The notes under the pieces are model-generated. The model had not been told where the DNA came from. It was given only the letters and a program-made list of their open reading frames with translations, and did no database searches. From positions 603,453 through 667,452 of the forward strand of contig SCKX01000001.1 of NCBI GenBank assembly GCA_004100325.1: a stretch of DNA of 64,000 bases, read 5' to 3'. Shown here piece by piece: positions 1 to 7,589 of this stretch (position 1 is its first letter; the number at the start of each line of letters is the position of its first letter). This DNA is from Candidatus Microsaccharimonas sossegonensis. Its GTDB lineage: Bacteria > Patescibacteriota > Saccharimonadia > Saccharimonadales > Saccharimonadaceae. The position numbers and the translations under genes are program-made.

Positions 1-182
1 AGCATATTTCGTAATTCGTCGCGCGACGTTTTGAGTAACCGCTTTACTAAAAAAATCGGCGCATAGAGGGGCAAAGACGCTCGCAGTGTTCCGTCTGGTG
101 CAACGCGTAGTCGAACCTGTGAGGCACGAGCACTCCGTCTGATCGTGATGTTGCCAAACTCTTCATCATGAATAATCGGCAT
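1..182 (-). CDS. YgjP-like M48-family metallopeptidase, N-terminal part
   Basis: Partial gene running off the left edge and too short for the ORF track. The minus strand reads MPIIHDEEFGNITIRRSAR, then a stretch like SQVRLRVAPDGTLRASLP. That basic opening followed by a beta-strand-rich 'R.RV.PDG.L....P' pattern is typical of the N-terminus of DUF45/YgjP-type zinc metallopeptidases. The HExxH motif would lie outside the window, so catalysis cannot be confirmed. The next gene on the same strand ends 8 nt upstream, so the two are probably cotranscribed. Confidence 0.6.
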   Translation of the reverse strand, partial: MPIIHDEEFGNITIRRSARASQVRLRVAPDGTLRASLPLYAPIFLVKRLLKTSRDELRNM

Positions 183-189
183 AGATGGA

Positions 190-777
190 TTACCTAATGG
201 TTATATGACGACCAGGAACAATTCTGGAGTTTGGTGAGTTTGGAGGCAGTGGATTTTGCGAAATCTGAGGACGAGTTGTCGAAAGTCGTCTCAGGACGGT
301 TTTTAACTGCGTTGGATAGGTGTGCTTGCCACTAATGACGACCGGTTTCTCAATTTCGGATGGATGTTGAAATTTTGTATATGCAGCGTCAAACTGTTTG
401 CTGGTAAGGCTTGAAACACCACGTTGTTTTTTGGTTGCGCGGTGTTTTGATTCTGAGGGGTCTGTTTGAACCCAGACAAGCAGTGGCTTGTACCCTGCCT
501 TTGTGAGCATATTTGCAAGCGCCATGCGCTGCGTACGCAGATAGGTTGACCCTTCATAAATGAGCGTCGTGTGTGTTTTCAAGAGTTCGTCGAAAAGTAA
601 TTTTGTAATCTTTTCAGTCGTGTCGACGTCACTACCAATCATGTTTGAAATCATACCAGCATTTATGTAGGGTGCATCAAACGTTTTTGAAAAATGTTCC
701 GCAAAAGTCGTCTTACCTGAACCCGGAATGCCCACCATAATAATAACGTGAGGCGTGTTTGGAGTGAGTGGTTTCAT
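190..777 (-). CDS. P-loop ATP-binding protein, AAA_33/zeta-toxin-like kinase fold
   Basis: A 195-aa protein with Walker A GIPGSGKTT near residue 17, in the setting seen in AAA_33 proteins (small P-loop kinases that phosphorylate nucleotides, polynucleotides or small molecules). A later R-rich segment (SKHRATKKQRG) resembles the lid arginines of this class. The substrate cannot be read from sequence. No antitoxin-like partner is adjacent, so a zeta-type toxin role is unlikely but not excluded. The TATACT box 7 nt upstream of the ATG suggests a leaderless message. The C-terminal ~30 residues are Pro/Asn/Ser-rich and probably disordered. Confidence 0.7.
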   Translation of the reverse strand: MKPLTPNTPHVIIMVGIPGSGKTTFAEHFSKTFDAPYINAGMISNMIGSDVDTTEKITKLLFDELLKTHTTLIYEGSTYLRTQRMALANMLTKAGYKPLLVWVQTDPSESKHRATKKQRGVSSLTSKQFDAAYTKFQHPSEIEKPVVISGKHTYPTQLKTVLRRLSTTRPQISQNPLPPNSPNSRIVPGRHITIR

Positions 778-784
778 ATATGAC

Positions 785-790
785 AGTATA
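785..790 (-). promoter_or_regulatory. -10 box of leaderless promoter for the P-loop kinase gene
   Basis: TATACT on the minus strand ends 7 nt before the ATG at 777, leaving no room for a ribosome binding site. The same geometry recurs at many operon heads in this window. Confidence 0.55.
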
Positions 791-815
791 GCAAAGATGT
801 GTCGTTATTTGCAGC

Positions 816-1277
816 CTAGCGAAGGAAGAAATACACGCCAATACCTAGTGCGGTGACGACGATAATACCCCCGATAACGATAAATGGTTTTCGAGGCGCT
901 GGATGGTTTGTAAAGAATTGGAAGGCACGTGACGTCGAAGCATGTGTCAGCTCTTCAGCAATCGCTTCGGCTGTTGTGGCGGGTTTTTTTGGTTTTTGTG
1001 GCGTCACTGGTGCAAGTGGGTGTTTTATTTCAACTGGTTTTAGCGTAGGGGCGATTGGTCTCACGCCAATCGGTTCTTTGATCTTTGGTGTCAAGGTTGG
1101 CATAGCTACAGCCGGTTCCCGAGGAGGCACCGGCTGACTACCCGACGCATGTGAAGGTTTTGCCAGGTCGTCAACAGAGCGAGCCTCAAGTGCCTCAATC
1201 GCTAAAAGATGAGGATCCTCTTCGGGCACCACTACCTCGACAGGCTCGACATGATTGGGACGTGAATTGTGATCCAT
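816..1277 (-). CDS. Hypothetical Pro-rich C-terminally anchored membrane protein
   Basis: A 153-aa protein of unknown function. Residues ~1-110 are acidic then Pro/Lys/Thr-rich and low-complexity. A single hydrophobic helix (FIVIGGIIVVTALGIGVYFF) sits at the extreme C-terminus, so it is probably tail-anchored with the bulk in the cytoplasm. A TATACT box lies at 1324-1329, about 46 nt upstream, and a GAGG-like site precedes the ATG. Real-gene support comes from the promoter, the spacing and the membrane segment. No family is recognised. Confidence 0.6.
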   Translation of the reverse strand: MDHNSRPNHVEPVEVVVPEEDPHLLAIEALEARSVDDLAKPSHASGSQPVPPREPAVAMPTLTPKIKEPIGVRPIAPTLKPVEIKHPLAPVTPQKPKKPATTAEAIAEELTHASTSRAFQFFTNHPAPRKPFIVIGGIIVVTALGIGVYFFLR

Positions 1278-1379
1278 GAACTTTTTTGCCTCGTATGTTA
1301 CACTTGCGCTTACGGTTACTTGTAGTATAGCAAAAAAACAGTACTATCATCTAGCTCTATCTGAAAATGGCCTCTATTT

Positions 1380-1703
1380 TTAGCCTCTTAACATTTTTTC
1401 TTCTTGATCAAGCTTGCTGATTTGGGCTTGACTGGCATTCTCTATTTCGGTTTTTTGGCGTTGTAAAATAGTAGCTCGTGCATCTAATTCTGTCGCTTTT
1501 ATGTCAAATTTTTGGGCAGCCTGATCATGTTGGGCAGCTTTTTCTATCAAAGACTGCGCTTCATTGGCATATTTACTAGACGCATCAGGATCATCTACGG
1601 CGTTATCCGCGTCTGCTTGTCTTTTTTCAGCTTCTTTTCGAAAACTGTCCGCTTTTTGACGCTCTTTACCAGCGGCATCTTGTAGTTCTCTTATTGTGAG
1701 CAT
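1380..1703 (-). CDS. Hypothetical coiled-coil protein
   Basis: A 107-aa, highly charged, Ala/Lys/Glu/Gln-rich protein predicted to be almost entirely helical coiled coil. The start is moved from the track's TTG to the ATG at 1703 because a strong GGAGG lies 5 nt upstream of that ATG. A TATACT box at 1735-1740 gives a short leader. The function is unknown. Simple charged composition makes homology inference unsafe. Confidence 0.65.
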   Translation of the reverse strand: MLTIRELQDAAGKERQKADSFRKEAEKRQADADNAVDDPDASSKYANEAQSLIEKAAQHDQAAQKFDIKATELDARATILQRQKTEIENASQAQISKLDQEEKMLRG

Positions 1704-1772
1704 CGGCACCTCCAACCAGTGTATTTCTCATATTAGTATACGCGTATCATCCCTTTGAGGCTATACTGTGCT

Positions 1773-1907
1773 ATGGATAAAAGTAGTACCACTTACTACT
1801 CTCATACGAAACACGTCATTGAACGTCTAGATAATCAAGCGACTCCGGGACCTAGTTCGTTAAGTTATTCACGAACGCGGGTCATCAACCGTAGATTTGA
1901 AAGATAG
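1773..1907 (+). CDS. Possible 44-aa hypothetical protein
   Basis: A short plus-strand ORF (MDKSSTTYYSHTKHVIERL...) whose ATG lies 5 nt after a TATACT box (1762-1767). This is the same leaderless arrangement as better-supported genes here. It overlaps the 3' end of the convergent 1865-2104 gene by 43 nt. It is too short to judge by codon use, so it may be a chance ORF. Confidence 0.3.
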   Translation: MDKSSTTYYSHTKHVIERLDNQATPGPSSLSYSRTRVINRRFER

Positions 1908-2104
1908 TGGGATGCGTTAAGGGTCGTATGTTGACTAAGATATTCCATATGTTTGTCGACGAATAGTACGTTGCCGCCAGCCGCCGGCGAATACATCGAC
2001 TTCGTGTTAAATTCAGGGTCAGTCATCATGTTGTTAAGAATCTCACGAATCTCTTTTGCTTCTTTGGAATCAAGGAAACGCTGTGCGCTTAAGGATTTTG
2101 TCAT
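1865..2104 (-). CDS. Hypothetical small protein
   Basis: A 79-aa soluble protein of unknown family (MTKSLSAQRFLDSKEAKEI...). It is translationally coupled to the 20-aa ORF upstream through an ATGA overlap, which supports both as real. It has no membrane segment or cysteine motif. The pairing of a Lys-rich micropeptide with this protein is the only contextual clue. Confidence 0.6.
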   Translation of the reverse strand: MTKSLSAQRFLDSKEAKEIREILNNMMTDPEFNTKSMYSPAAGGNVLFVDKHMEYLSQHTTLNASHYLSNLRLMTRVRE

Positions 2105-2163
2105 GAAGCAACCATTTTTTTAGGTTTTTTGACTTCTTTCTTTCGGTCTCGTCCCTTTGACAT
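2101..2163 (-). CDS. 20-aa Lys-rich micropeptide
   Basis: Not in the ORF track. The minus strand reads MSKGRDRKKEVKKPKKMVAS then stop, preceded by AAGGAAAGGTGG as a ribosome binding site. Its stop overlaps the start of the next gene (ATGA). The MSKGRDxKKEvKKPKK pattern resembles very small basic proteins I recall from several bacteria. It may be a genuine peptide or a leader for translational coupling. A CTCC...GGAG hairpin lies just upstream. Confidence 0.55.
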   Translation of the reverse strand: MSKGRDRKKEVKKPKKMVAS

Positions 2164-2320
2164 AAGCCACCTTTCCTTGTGTCTCCGTTATGGAGATATA
2201 TTTGCATACTATTATGCGCCTTTTTTTGTGATTTGGCTAATTTTGCTCACATGCCTGGCACATAAGAACCTAATTTTTTATTCGTTAATTCGCCTACTGA
2301 CGCATGTACTTAACTAATAG

Positions 2321-2340
2321 TATACATATATGTGTATAAT
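2321..2340 (+). promoter_or_regulatory. Promoter -10 with overlapping inverted repeat
   Basis: TATAAT (2335-2340) ends 5 nt before the ATG at 2346, implying a leaderless transcript. TATACA (2321-2326) and TGTATA (2333-2338) form a perfect 6-bp inverted repeat with a 6-nt spacer that overlaps the -10, a plausible operator. Confidence 0.5.
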
Positions 2341-2345
2341 TCTCC

Positions 2346-3533
2346 ATGGGAAATGTGACAAAAATCCAATCATCTGAACGACAATACTCAAACGAGTCAC
2401 TGCCGACGTTAAACTTGTCTTCTGCCGCTAATGAACTGTATAAAAATGAGCAAATTGCTCCGATCGAAGTATCAGTCGACAGCTCTCTGCGCCTCAAAGT
2501 ACTCGATCAATGCGGCATGGCCTGTGTTTTTTGTCATAACGAAGGAACACCAGTGAGCTCTGATAATGTTGGTCGTGAGGCTTCCGAGTTTACGTCAGCC
2601 GGTACATCGAGTCGCGTCTCAATTTATCTCAGCACAAATGGTGCGGATTTTGTCAGTGGTAATGTGCAGCCGGACATAGCCCTGCAGGAAGCAGTCCGCA
2701 GTATTGATAATTTGGTCGATATTCATGAGGTTCACTTAACTGGAGGTGAGCCGACTCTTCATCCACGATTACCGGAAATTGTCAGGCAACTAACCGACGA
2801 TGGTCATAAAGTAAAAATGACGAGCAATGGTGAGCGTTTTTATACCATGGCTCCAGCATTAAAAGAAGCTGGGCTGAGTAAGGTTGTTTTTAGTATTTTT
2901 GGAACGACACCCGAGGATCTTGCTGCGGTTCAAGGTGGAAAGTTTAATAATCTAAAGTTCGCGCAGCTAAAACTTGATGCACTCGAAAGGTCTATTGTTG
3001 CGGCATATGAAAATGGCATTGAAACATCTGCCAATATTGTGATGCCAAGTCTTGATCATGCCGAGCGAATTATAAATATTATTGATCGGTTTGGTGACTT
3101 TTGTAAGATCCGTATTTTAAACTCTCTTGACGAAGGTATAGAATCATACGAAGCTGTCTACGAAGTGCTCGCGATGATGGGTACTAAAGTTCAAAAAGTA
3201 AACATGACAGCTGGCGCATCGAGCATGTCAGTTGATTATGTGCTTCCGGATCATAAAGCAGTCGGATTTAAGCAGATACGCAAGTCATATTTAAGTGAAG
3301 TGTGCAATGACTGTGTATTAAAAGATAACGGATGCGAAGAAGGATTTTATGGCATGCGTATGTACGTTGATAGAATGAATCAATATCGAGTCGGTGTATG
3401 TATCCAACGCATGGATCTTACCCGTCCATTAGACTTATTTATGCGTAGTAATTTACCAGAGGCAATTAGAGCGAACAGAAGTCAAGAATATGATAGAATT
3501 ATTGAGACAACGCAAATTGAAAGGATTTTGTAA
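2346..3533 (+). CDS. Radical SAM protein, MoaA-like with C-terminal Cys cluster
   Basis: A 395-aa radical S-adenosylmethionine enzyme. The [4Fe-4S] motif is CGMACVFC (CxxxCxxC) near residue 56, followed by LTGGEPTLHP, the SAM-contacting GGE motif. A C-terminal cluster (VCNDCVLKDNGCEEGFYG, then a further Cys) resembles the auxiliary cluster binding regions of MoaA/SPASM-type proteins. It therefore cleaves SAM to a 5'-deoxyadenosyl radical, but its substrate is unknown. It heads a tight operon with a CYTH protein and a deoxyribosyltransferase-like protein, which points towards nucleotide, nucleoside or phosphate-ester chemistry rather than molybdopterin. No moa genes are nearby. Confidence 0.85.
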   Translation: MGNVTKIQSSERQYSNESLPTLNLSSAANELYKNEQIAPIEVSVDSSLRLKVLDQCGMACVFCHNEGTPVSSDNVGREASEFTSAGTSSRVSIYLSTNGADFVSGNVQPDIALQEAVRSIDNLVDIHEVHLTGGEPTLHPRLPEIVRQLTDDGHKVKMTSNGERFYTMAPALKEAGLSKVVFSIFGTTPEDLAAVQGGKFNNLKFAQLKLDALERSIVAAYENGIETSANIVMPSLDHAERIINIIDRFGDFCKIRILNSLDEGIESYEAVYEVLAMMGTKVQKVNMTAGASSMSVDYVLPDHKAVGFKQIRKSYLSEVCNDCVLKDNGCEEGFYGMRMYVDRMNQYRVGVCIQRMDLTRPLDLFMRSNLPEAIRANRSQEYDRIIETTQIERIL

Positions 3534-3538
3534 GACTT

Positions 3539-4117
3539 GTGTCCTCAGAGTCAGTGAAAGATATTGAAGTTGAGCTTCGCACCTACGACGTAGATGGCGA
3601 TGCGCTTCGAGCAACACTCCGAACCTTAGGAGCGGTGAGCCTTGGTGAACTGGTTTTTAAACGTGCGGTTCTTGACGTTTACCCAGCGGATCCAAATAAA
3701 TGGATCCGTGTTCGTTCAAACGGTATTGAAACGACCCTTGCAGTCAAGCAGCGTGGGACGGCTACGGAAATGGACGGCGAAATCGAAGAACGGGTTGAGT
3801 CGTTCGAAACGACGTTGCAATTGTTGGCTTCACTTGGGTTTGAACCTCGCAGTGTTCAAGAATCACGCAGTGATATTTACACGATTGATGGCACAGAAGT
3901 TTCCATTGATACGTGGCCAGGTTTGAAAGAGCTGTTAGAGATAGAGGCTAAAGACACTCATGCATCTGTTGGCGAGCGTACGGCGACGATTTATAAGGTT
4001 GCTGAAAAGCTCGGCATTCCTGTCGAAGCTTTGACAACCGAGTCAATCGAACAACGCTACATGGATACTTTAGGGATTGACGTAAAGACAACGTCGCTGA
4101 CATTCGATACACTGTAG
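3539..4117 (+). CDS. CYTH domain protein (class IV adenylate cyclase-like)
   Basis: A 192-aa protein with the CYTH tunnel fold signature: an N-terminal EVELRTYDVD strand, then WIRVRSNG, TLAVKQR and a late EIEAKD acidic strand. CYTH proteins bind triphosphates with metals and act as adenylate cyclases, thiamine triphosphatases or inorganic triphosphatases. The start is GTG, 5 nt after the radical SAM stop. Operon placement between a radical SAM enzyme and a nucleoside 2-deoxyribosyltransferase-like protein suggests action on a nucleotide or triphosphate intermediate. The activity cannot be chosen from sequence alone. Confidence 0.8.
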   Translation: MSSESVKDIEVELRTYDVDGDALRATLRTLGAVSLGELVFKRAVLDVYPADPNKWIRVRSNGIETTLAVKQRGTATEMDGEIEERVESFETTLQLLASLGFEPRSVQESRSDIYTIDGTEVSIDTWPGLKELLEIEAKDTHASVGERTATIYKVAEKLGIPVEALTTESIEQRYMDTLGIDVKTTSLTFDTL

Positions 4118-4122
4118 ACATA

Positions 4123-4698
4123 ATGAAAGTCCATTTTACCGGATCTAACTACAAGCTTGACGAGCACTACGTCGACTACTCGGCTATTATTTCTTATTTG
4201 AAGTCCCAAGGACACACATTAACTCGCGAATGGATCGATGAAGATCTAAAACATCAAAATAAAGATGCCGAATACAGCGAGGTTGAGTATCGTGAGATAT
4301 GGCAAAAAGTAAAGAACTCAATTATGATATCTGACGCTGTGATTATTGAAGGATGGAATAACAGCTTTAGTATAGGCTATCAGACGGCTTTTGCTCTCAG
4401 TTATAAAAAACCTGTTTTAGTTATGACTCCTAATAACAAGATCAGCCATACGATTATAGCTGGTGAAGACAATCCTTTCTTGCATATTGTGCACTATACT
4501 GAAGCAACGCTTGAATCTGTATTAAAGGAATTTTTGGACAAATTCCAAGTAAGCGATAAAGATATGCGCTTTAATATGTTTATTGACCGTGAAACGCAAG
4601 TGTACCTTGATATTGAGTCGTACAAGACGGGTAAAACAAAAGCAAAAATCATTCGTGACCTGATTAAACGCGAAATTCGTAATAACGAAGGTTTATAG
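4123..4698 (+). CDS. Nucleoside 2-deoxyribosyltransferase-like protein with C-terminal ribbon-helix-helix
   Basis: A 191-aa protein. The N-terminal ~130 residues (MKVHFTGS..., ISDAVIIEGWNNSFSIGYQ) look like the Rossmann-type nucleoside 2-deoxyribosyltransferase/TIR-related fold. The region around DAVIIE and the Ser/Gly-rich turn corresponds to the active-site strand of that family. The C-terminal ~45 residues (RFNMFIDRETQVYLDIES...) match a ribbon-helix-helix DNA-binding domain. The fusion suggests a ligand-sensing regulator or an enzyme that controls its own operon, perhaps through the palindrome at 2321-2340. It starts 5 nt after the CYTH stop. Assignment to the fold is moderate. Confidence 0.6.
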   Translation: MKVHFTGSNYKLDEHYVDYSAIISYLKSQGHTLTREWIDEDLKHQNKDAEYSEVEYREIWQKVKNSIMISDAVIIEGWNNSFSIGYQTAFALSYKKPVLVMTPNNKISHTIIAGEDNPFLHIVHYTEATLESVLKEFLDKFQVSDKDMRFNMFIDRETQVYLDIESYKTGKTKAKIIRDLIKREIRNNEGL

Positions 4699-4718
4699 AT
4701 TAAAAAAGCCATTTTGAA

Positions 4719-4740
4719 AAGCACCCGATGAAGGGTGCTT
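4719..4740 (+). terminator. Hairpin after the radical SAM operon
   Basis: AAGCACCC / GGGTGCTT, an 8-bp stem with a 6-nt loop 20 nt after the operon's last stop, followed by a short pyrimidine run (CTTCATTCT). Probably the operon terminator, although the U-tract is poor. Confidence 0.55.
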
Positions 4741-4751
4741 CTTCATTCTGC

Positions 4752-4783
4752 CGGCGAGTCGTCATTTTTGAGACGACTCGCCG
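4752..4783. terminator. 12-bp perfect hairpin between convergent operons
   Basis: CGGCGAGTCGTC / GACGACTCGCCG with an 8-nt loop. It lies between the 3' ends of the radical SAM operon and the type IV operon and could terminate or protect either transcript. No U-run follows on either strand. Confidence 0.5.
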
Positions 4784-4862
4784 ACACGAATGGTTCGCGT
4801 ATGGCAGACGCGAGGCTGTTCTAGATGACAGATCTAGGACTGGCTCATTTTGGACGGAAGAG

Positions 4863-5924
4863 CTACCGTTTGCTACCTTCTAGAGACACCCCATTACTAT
4901 TCAGGAATGCAATAGGATCAGCGGGCTTTCCATTCAGATGGACCAGCAAATGTAGGTGGTTGCCAGTGGATACACCGGTTGACCCAACATATCCAATAAC
5001 TTGACCTGCTGTTACTGTATCCCCTTTCTTAAGCCCTGCAGCGATGCTGGACATGTGTGCGTATCCAATGGTGACGTTGTTTCCAGCGTCCATGCCGACA
5101 TAGGTACCATACGTTCCGTTGTCTCCGGCAAAGGTGACAGTACCGGAACGCACGGCATAAATCGGCGTGTTTTTGGCAGCACCGAGATCGACGCCATCGT
5201 GCAGCTTATACCGAAGCGTGACCGGGTTAATGCGCATGCCAAAAATATCATTGATACGATACGTACCCGCTGCCAGTGGAAGTTGCCAACCAGTCGACTG
5301 ACAACTATTCGTCGCGCCAGGTGCTGCCACCTGGCTTAACAGTTCGGTGCCGGTTTTGTCCCAATTCCACCGTTTTTGGTATGCCGCTAGGTTTGGATTC
5401 TCGACGTCGATGGCGATGGTGATCATCGAAAGCGAGTCGAGGTTACCCTTCACGTTTTTATGAAGTGTGTCAAACCACTTGTTTGCGGCATAGGTGACAT
5501 TGAGTATTTCTGCTCGTGTCCCCCATCCTTGACTTGGACGCATCTGAAACACGCCCACACTATCTGAACCGTCACTCGCCTTTGTTTCAACATTGGTGAG
5601 ATTCGATTCTTGGATGCCAGTAGCGATCGCGGTGGCGATTGCCTTTGGGGTCTCTTGTGGTGTGCGTTGCATGCCTGCGGCGTAGATCTGTGTTGCGATC
5701 TGGAGCTTTTTCTTCTGATCATCTTTCGAGAACAGATTTAGATACTCCTGGGCAGACATGCCGGTCAACTGATTGGAACCAGTGAACGACACGCTCGCTG
5801 CTGCGGTGCAGCTGTTGCCTCCTGAAAGGAGACCACCAACTACACCAACAGCAAGCGGTACAGCCATGAAACTACCGAGCGAGATAAGCCCGATAGTCAG
5901 TGCGACTTTTCTATCGAGCGCCAT
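4863..5924 (-). CDS. T4SS-associated bifunctional cell-wall hydrolase (transglycosylase-like + M23 peptidase)
   Basis: A 353-aa secreted or membrane-anchored protein. Residues ~8-33 are a hydrophobic signal anchor. Residues ~85-180 look like a lytic transglycosylase-type domain (GIQESNL catalytic Glu region, SVGVFQMRPSQGWG). Residues ~225-345 are a LytM/M23 endopeptidase with the zinc ligands HDGVD and GNHLHLLVH. It would open peptidoglycan for the secretion channel, the role of VirB1-like enzymes. It is the last gene of the minus-strand type IV operon, 14 nt after the VirB4-like ATPase. Higher G+C than flanking genes suggests acquisition from a high-G+C (actinobacterial) source. Confidence 0.85.
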   Translation of the reverse strand: MALDRKVALTIGLISLGSFMAVPLAVGVVGGLLSGGNSCTAAASVSFTGSNQLTGMSAQEYLNLFSKDDQKKKLQIATQIYAAGMQRTPQETPKAIATAIATGIQESNLTNVETKASDGSDSVGVFQMRPSQGWGTRAEILNVTYAANKWFDTLHKNVKGNLDSLSMITIAIDVENPNLAAYQKRWNWDKTGTELLSQVAAPGATNSCQSTGWQLPLAAGTYRINDIFGMRINPVTLRYKLHDGVDLGAAKNTPIYAVRSGTVTFAGDNGTYGTYVGMDAGNNVTIGYAHMSSIAAGLKKGDTVTAGQVIGYVGSTGVSTGNHLHLLVHLNGKPADPIAFLNSNGVSLEGSKR

Positions 5925-5938
5925 GTTTCCTCTCTAGG

Positions 5939-7462
5939 TTAGTTCCGGATTTCCTCTGCGATTTGCTTGGCTCGAAGGGCTGCGAGCTTCGCAAGTCGCT
6001 CGGGGTACTCCGGCATTTCATCGATGGGTTGGATGTTCCTCAGGCGATCGCGCGAGGAGTTGGACTGAACCAGCGGAATCTCCGATTCCAGCAGCCTGTG
6101 CTGAAAACGAACGGGTTCCCTGTTTCTAATCCATAGCACGCCTTCTCCTGGTTCGAAGTAAGGCATTTGTGCAACCAGTGCTTCGGTCATACCCGGGAGT
6201 TTCGAAATTTCATGCAAGACATCGGTGTCATCCGACTGTCGCATAAAAAACCGTATGCCCACTCCCAGATCAATCTCTTTTGCAAGTGCCCGCATTTCAG
6301 AGCCTGCGGAGCCCGCTTCGGTGACCTGCATGCCGAACTGATACATGCGCCAGAGCGACGTCGCACGCTTTCGTACCGTTGCCGATCCGTTCGCTTGCGT
6401 ACGCAGATGGAACAGACCCTTCGCCGCTACTCCTTCCTCATCACTAATGAAGAGGTGGGGAATAATGCGGCTCAGGTCACGGTTGGTACCGATCTCCTTG
6501 TCGTCGTATTGGACTCCGTCGTTCTCGGCTTGCATGATGACAGCCTCCAGGAACGCGTTCGCGAGCATGGGGATGTCTTCTGTATCAAGAAGGGCGACGC
6601 GCTGGATCAGGATGTCATAGAGCGACTCCTTGCCTCCGAACGCATCTCCATACTCTGGACCCATGAGCCTATCCAGACACTTGGCGGCATGGCTTGCCGT
6701 CTCAAGGAAGGACAGGTCGACATGGGTGATCGTGGCATCAAGCCGCAGCTGTTCCCGAAGATTCGGAAACCGCGTGAACTCCTGCTCGAAATCTTTTTCG
6801 AGCTGCCGACGACCCTCCCTGTAGTACTCGTCGAAGTCCGTCATGACCAGTCCTCGAAGGGCTTCTGCGATCAGACGTTCGCCGATGAGTTCGGGCTTCT
6901 CCTTCATGATGCGGGTAACAGCGATCGAGACCGCTGGTGCAACCTGGATGTTATCGTATTGTTTCCCGATATCTTGGATGATCCCGACAGTTGCGCTGAT
7001 GATGCTAGTGGGCGACTTCAGCAGACCGATCAAATTGATTCGCTTACCTTTGCCGATTTTGAAAAAAGTCGCATGCAGGGATTTGGCCACAGGGCCGTAC
7101 TCTGCCACGCCGTTTTCCGAACGACGACTCACGATACGTGTCCGCCAGTACTCCGGACGACCCAGGGGGTCACGAGCCTGAAGGAGGGCGCAACGCTTGA
7201 TCATTGACTTGGCGAAGGTTGACTTTCCCGCCCCTTGCTCACCAGCAACGGTGACCGATGTGGTCTTACTGTCAATCAGGTGGGGGTGGAAAAACATCAG
7301 GTCGGCCATGTAGGTGTAATTACCCACAGGGACTCCTAGTTTCTGTAGGGGCTTCGGTGCGACGTTGGGCTGATAGAGCGCCATCGCCTCAGGAGTACCC
7401 CTGTACACTCGACCGCGCACGATCTTTCCTTTCGTTGGGGGATGATGAATTGTGTGGTACAT
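5939..7462 (-). CDS. VirB4/TraC-like T4SS ATPase
   Basis: A 507-aa ATPase with Walker A GEQGAGKSTFAKS near residue 75 and a Walker B-like segment ending in LFISDEEGV near residue 335. The overall arrangement resembles the motor ATPases of actinobacterial ICE-type secretion systems, encoded beside SCO6880-family proteins. It would power substrate or pilin movement at the inner membrane. It lies downstream of a 127-nt gap containing a large hairpin, and no strong ribosome binding site precedes the ATG. It is shorter than classical VirB4 (~800 aa); the missing N-terminal part may correspond to the preceding SCO6880-like protein. Confidence 0.75.
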   Translation of the reverse strand: MYHTIHHPPTKGKIVRGRVYRGTPEAMALYQPNVAPKPLQKLGVPVGNYTYMADLMFFHPHLIDSKTTSVTVAGEQGAGKSTFAKSMIKRCALLQARDPLGRPEYWRTRIVSRRSENGVAEYGPVAKSLHATFFKIGKGKRINLIGLLKSPTSIISATVGIIQDIGKQYDNIQVAPAVSIAVTRIMKEKPELIGERLIAEALRGLVMTDFDEYYREGRRQLEKDFEQEFTRFPNLREQLRLDATITHVDLSFLETASHAAKCLDRLMGPEYGDAFGGKESLYDILIQRVALLDTEDIPMLANAFLEAVIMQAENDGVQYDDKEIGTNRDLSRIIPHLFISDEEGVAAKGLFHLRTQANGSATVRKRATSLWRMYQFGMQVTEAGSAGSEMRALAKEIDLGVGIRFFMRQSDDTDVLHEISKLPGMTEALVAQMPYFEPGEGVLWIRNREPVRFQHRLLESEIPLVQSNSSRDRLRNIQPIDEMPEYPERLAKLAALRAKQIAEEIRN

Positions 7463-7520
7463 GAGGTATTGGATAACACCTCAGAAACAATGTTAACAGG
7501 AAACATAACTGCTGAAATGT

Positions 7521-7577
7521 TATACATCCGGGTGACCGACGCAGCTTTCGCTACGCCAGTCACCCGGAGATGTATAC
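7521..7577 (-). promoter_or_regulatory. Large intergenic hairpin inside the type IV operon
   Basis: TATACAT-CCGGGTGAC pairs with GTCACCCGG-AG-ATGTATA (16 bp with a 2-nt bulge). It lies between the SCO6880-like gene and the VirB4-like gene. There is no U-run, so an attenuator or mRNA processing/stability element is likelier than a terminator. Confidence 0.55.
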
Positions 7578-7589
7578 CGGAGTGTCTGA

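Noticed and set aside
853-1137. 94-aa plus-strand ORF
   Set aside because: Opposite the 816-1277 gene, which has a promoter and a clear membrane helix; the Gly/Val-rich reading is an antisense artefact.
2129-2317. 62-aa hydrophobic plus-strand ORF
   Set aside because: Overlaps the micropeptide gene and the radical SAM promoter region; hydrophobicity follows from T-rich sequence.
6167-7207. 346-aa plus-strand ORF
   Set aside because: Antisense shadow of the VirB4-like ATPase gene; Cys/Arg-rich composition, no start signal, no family.
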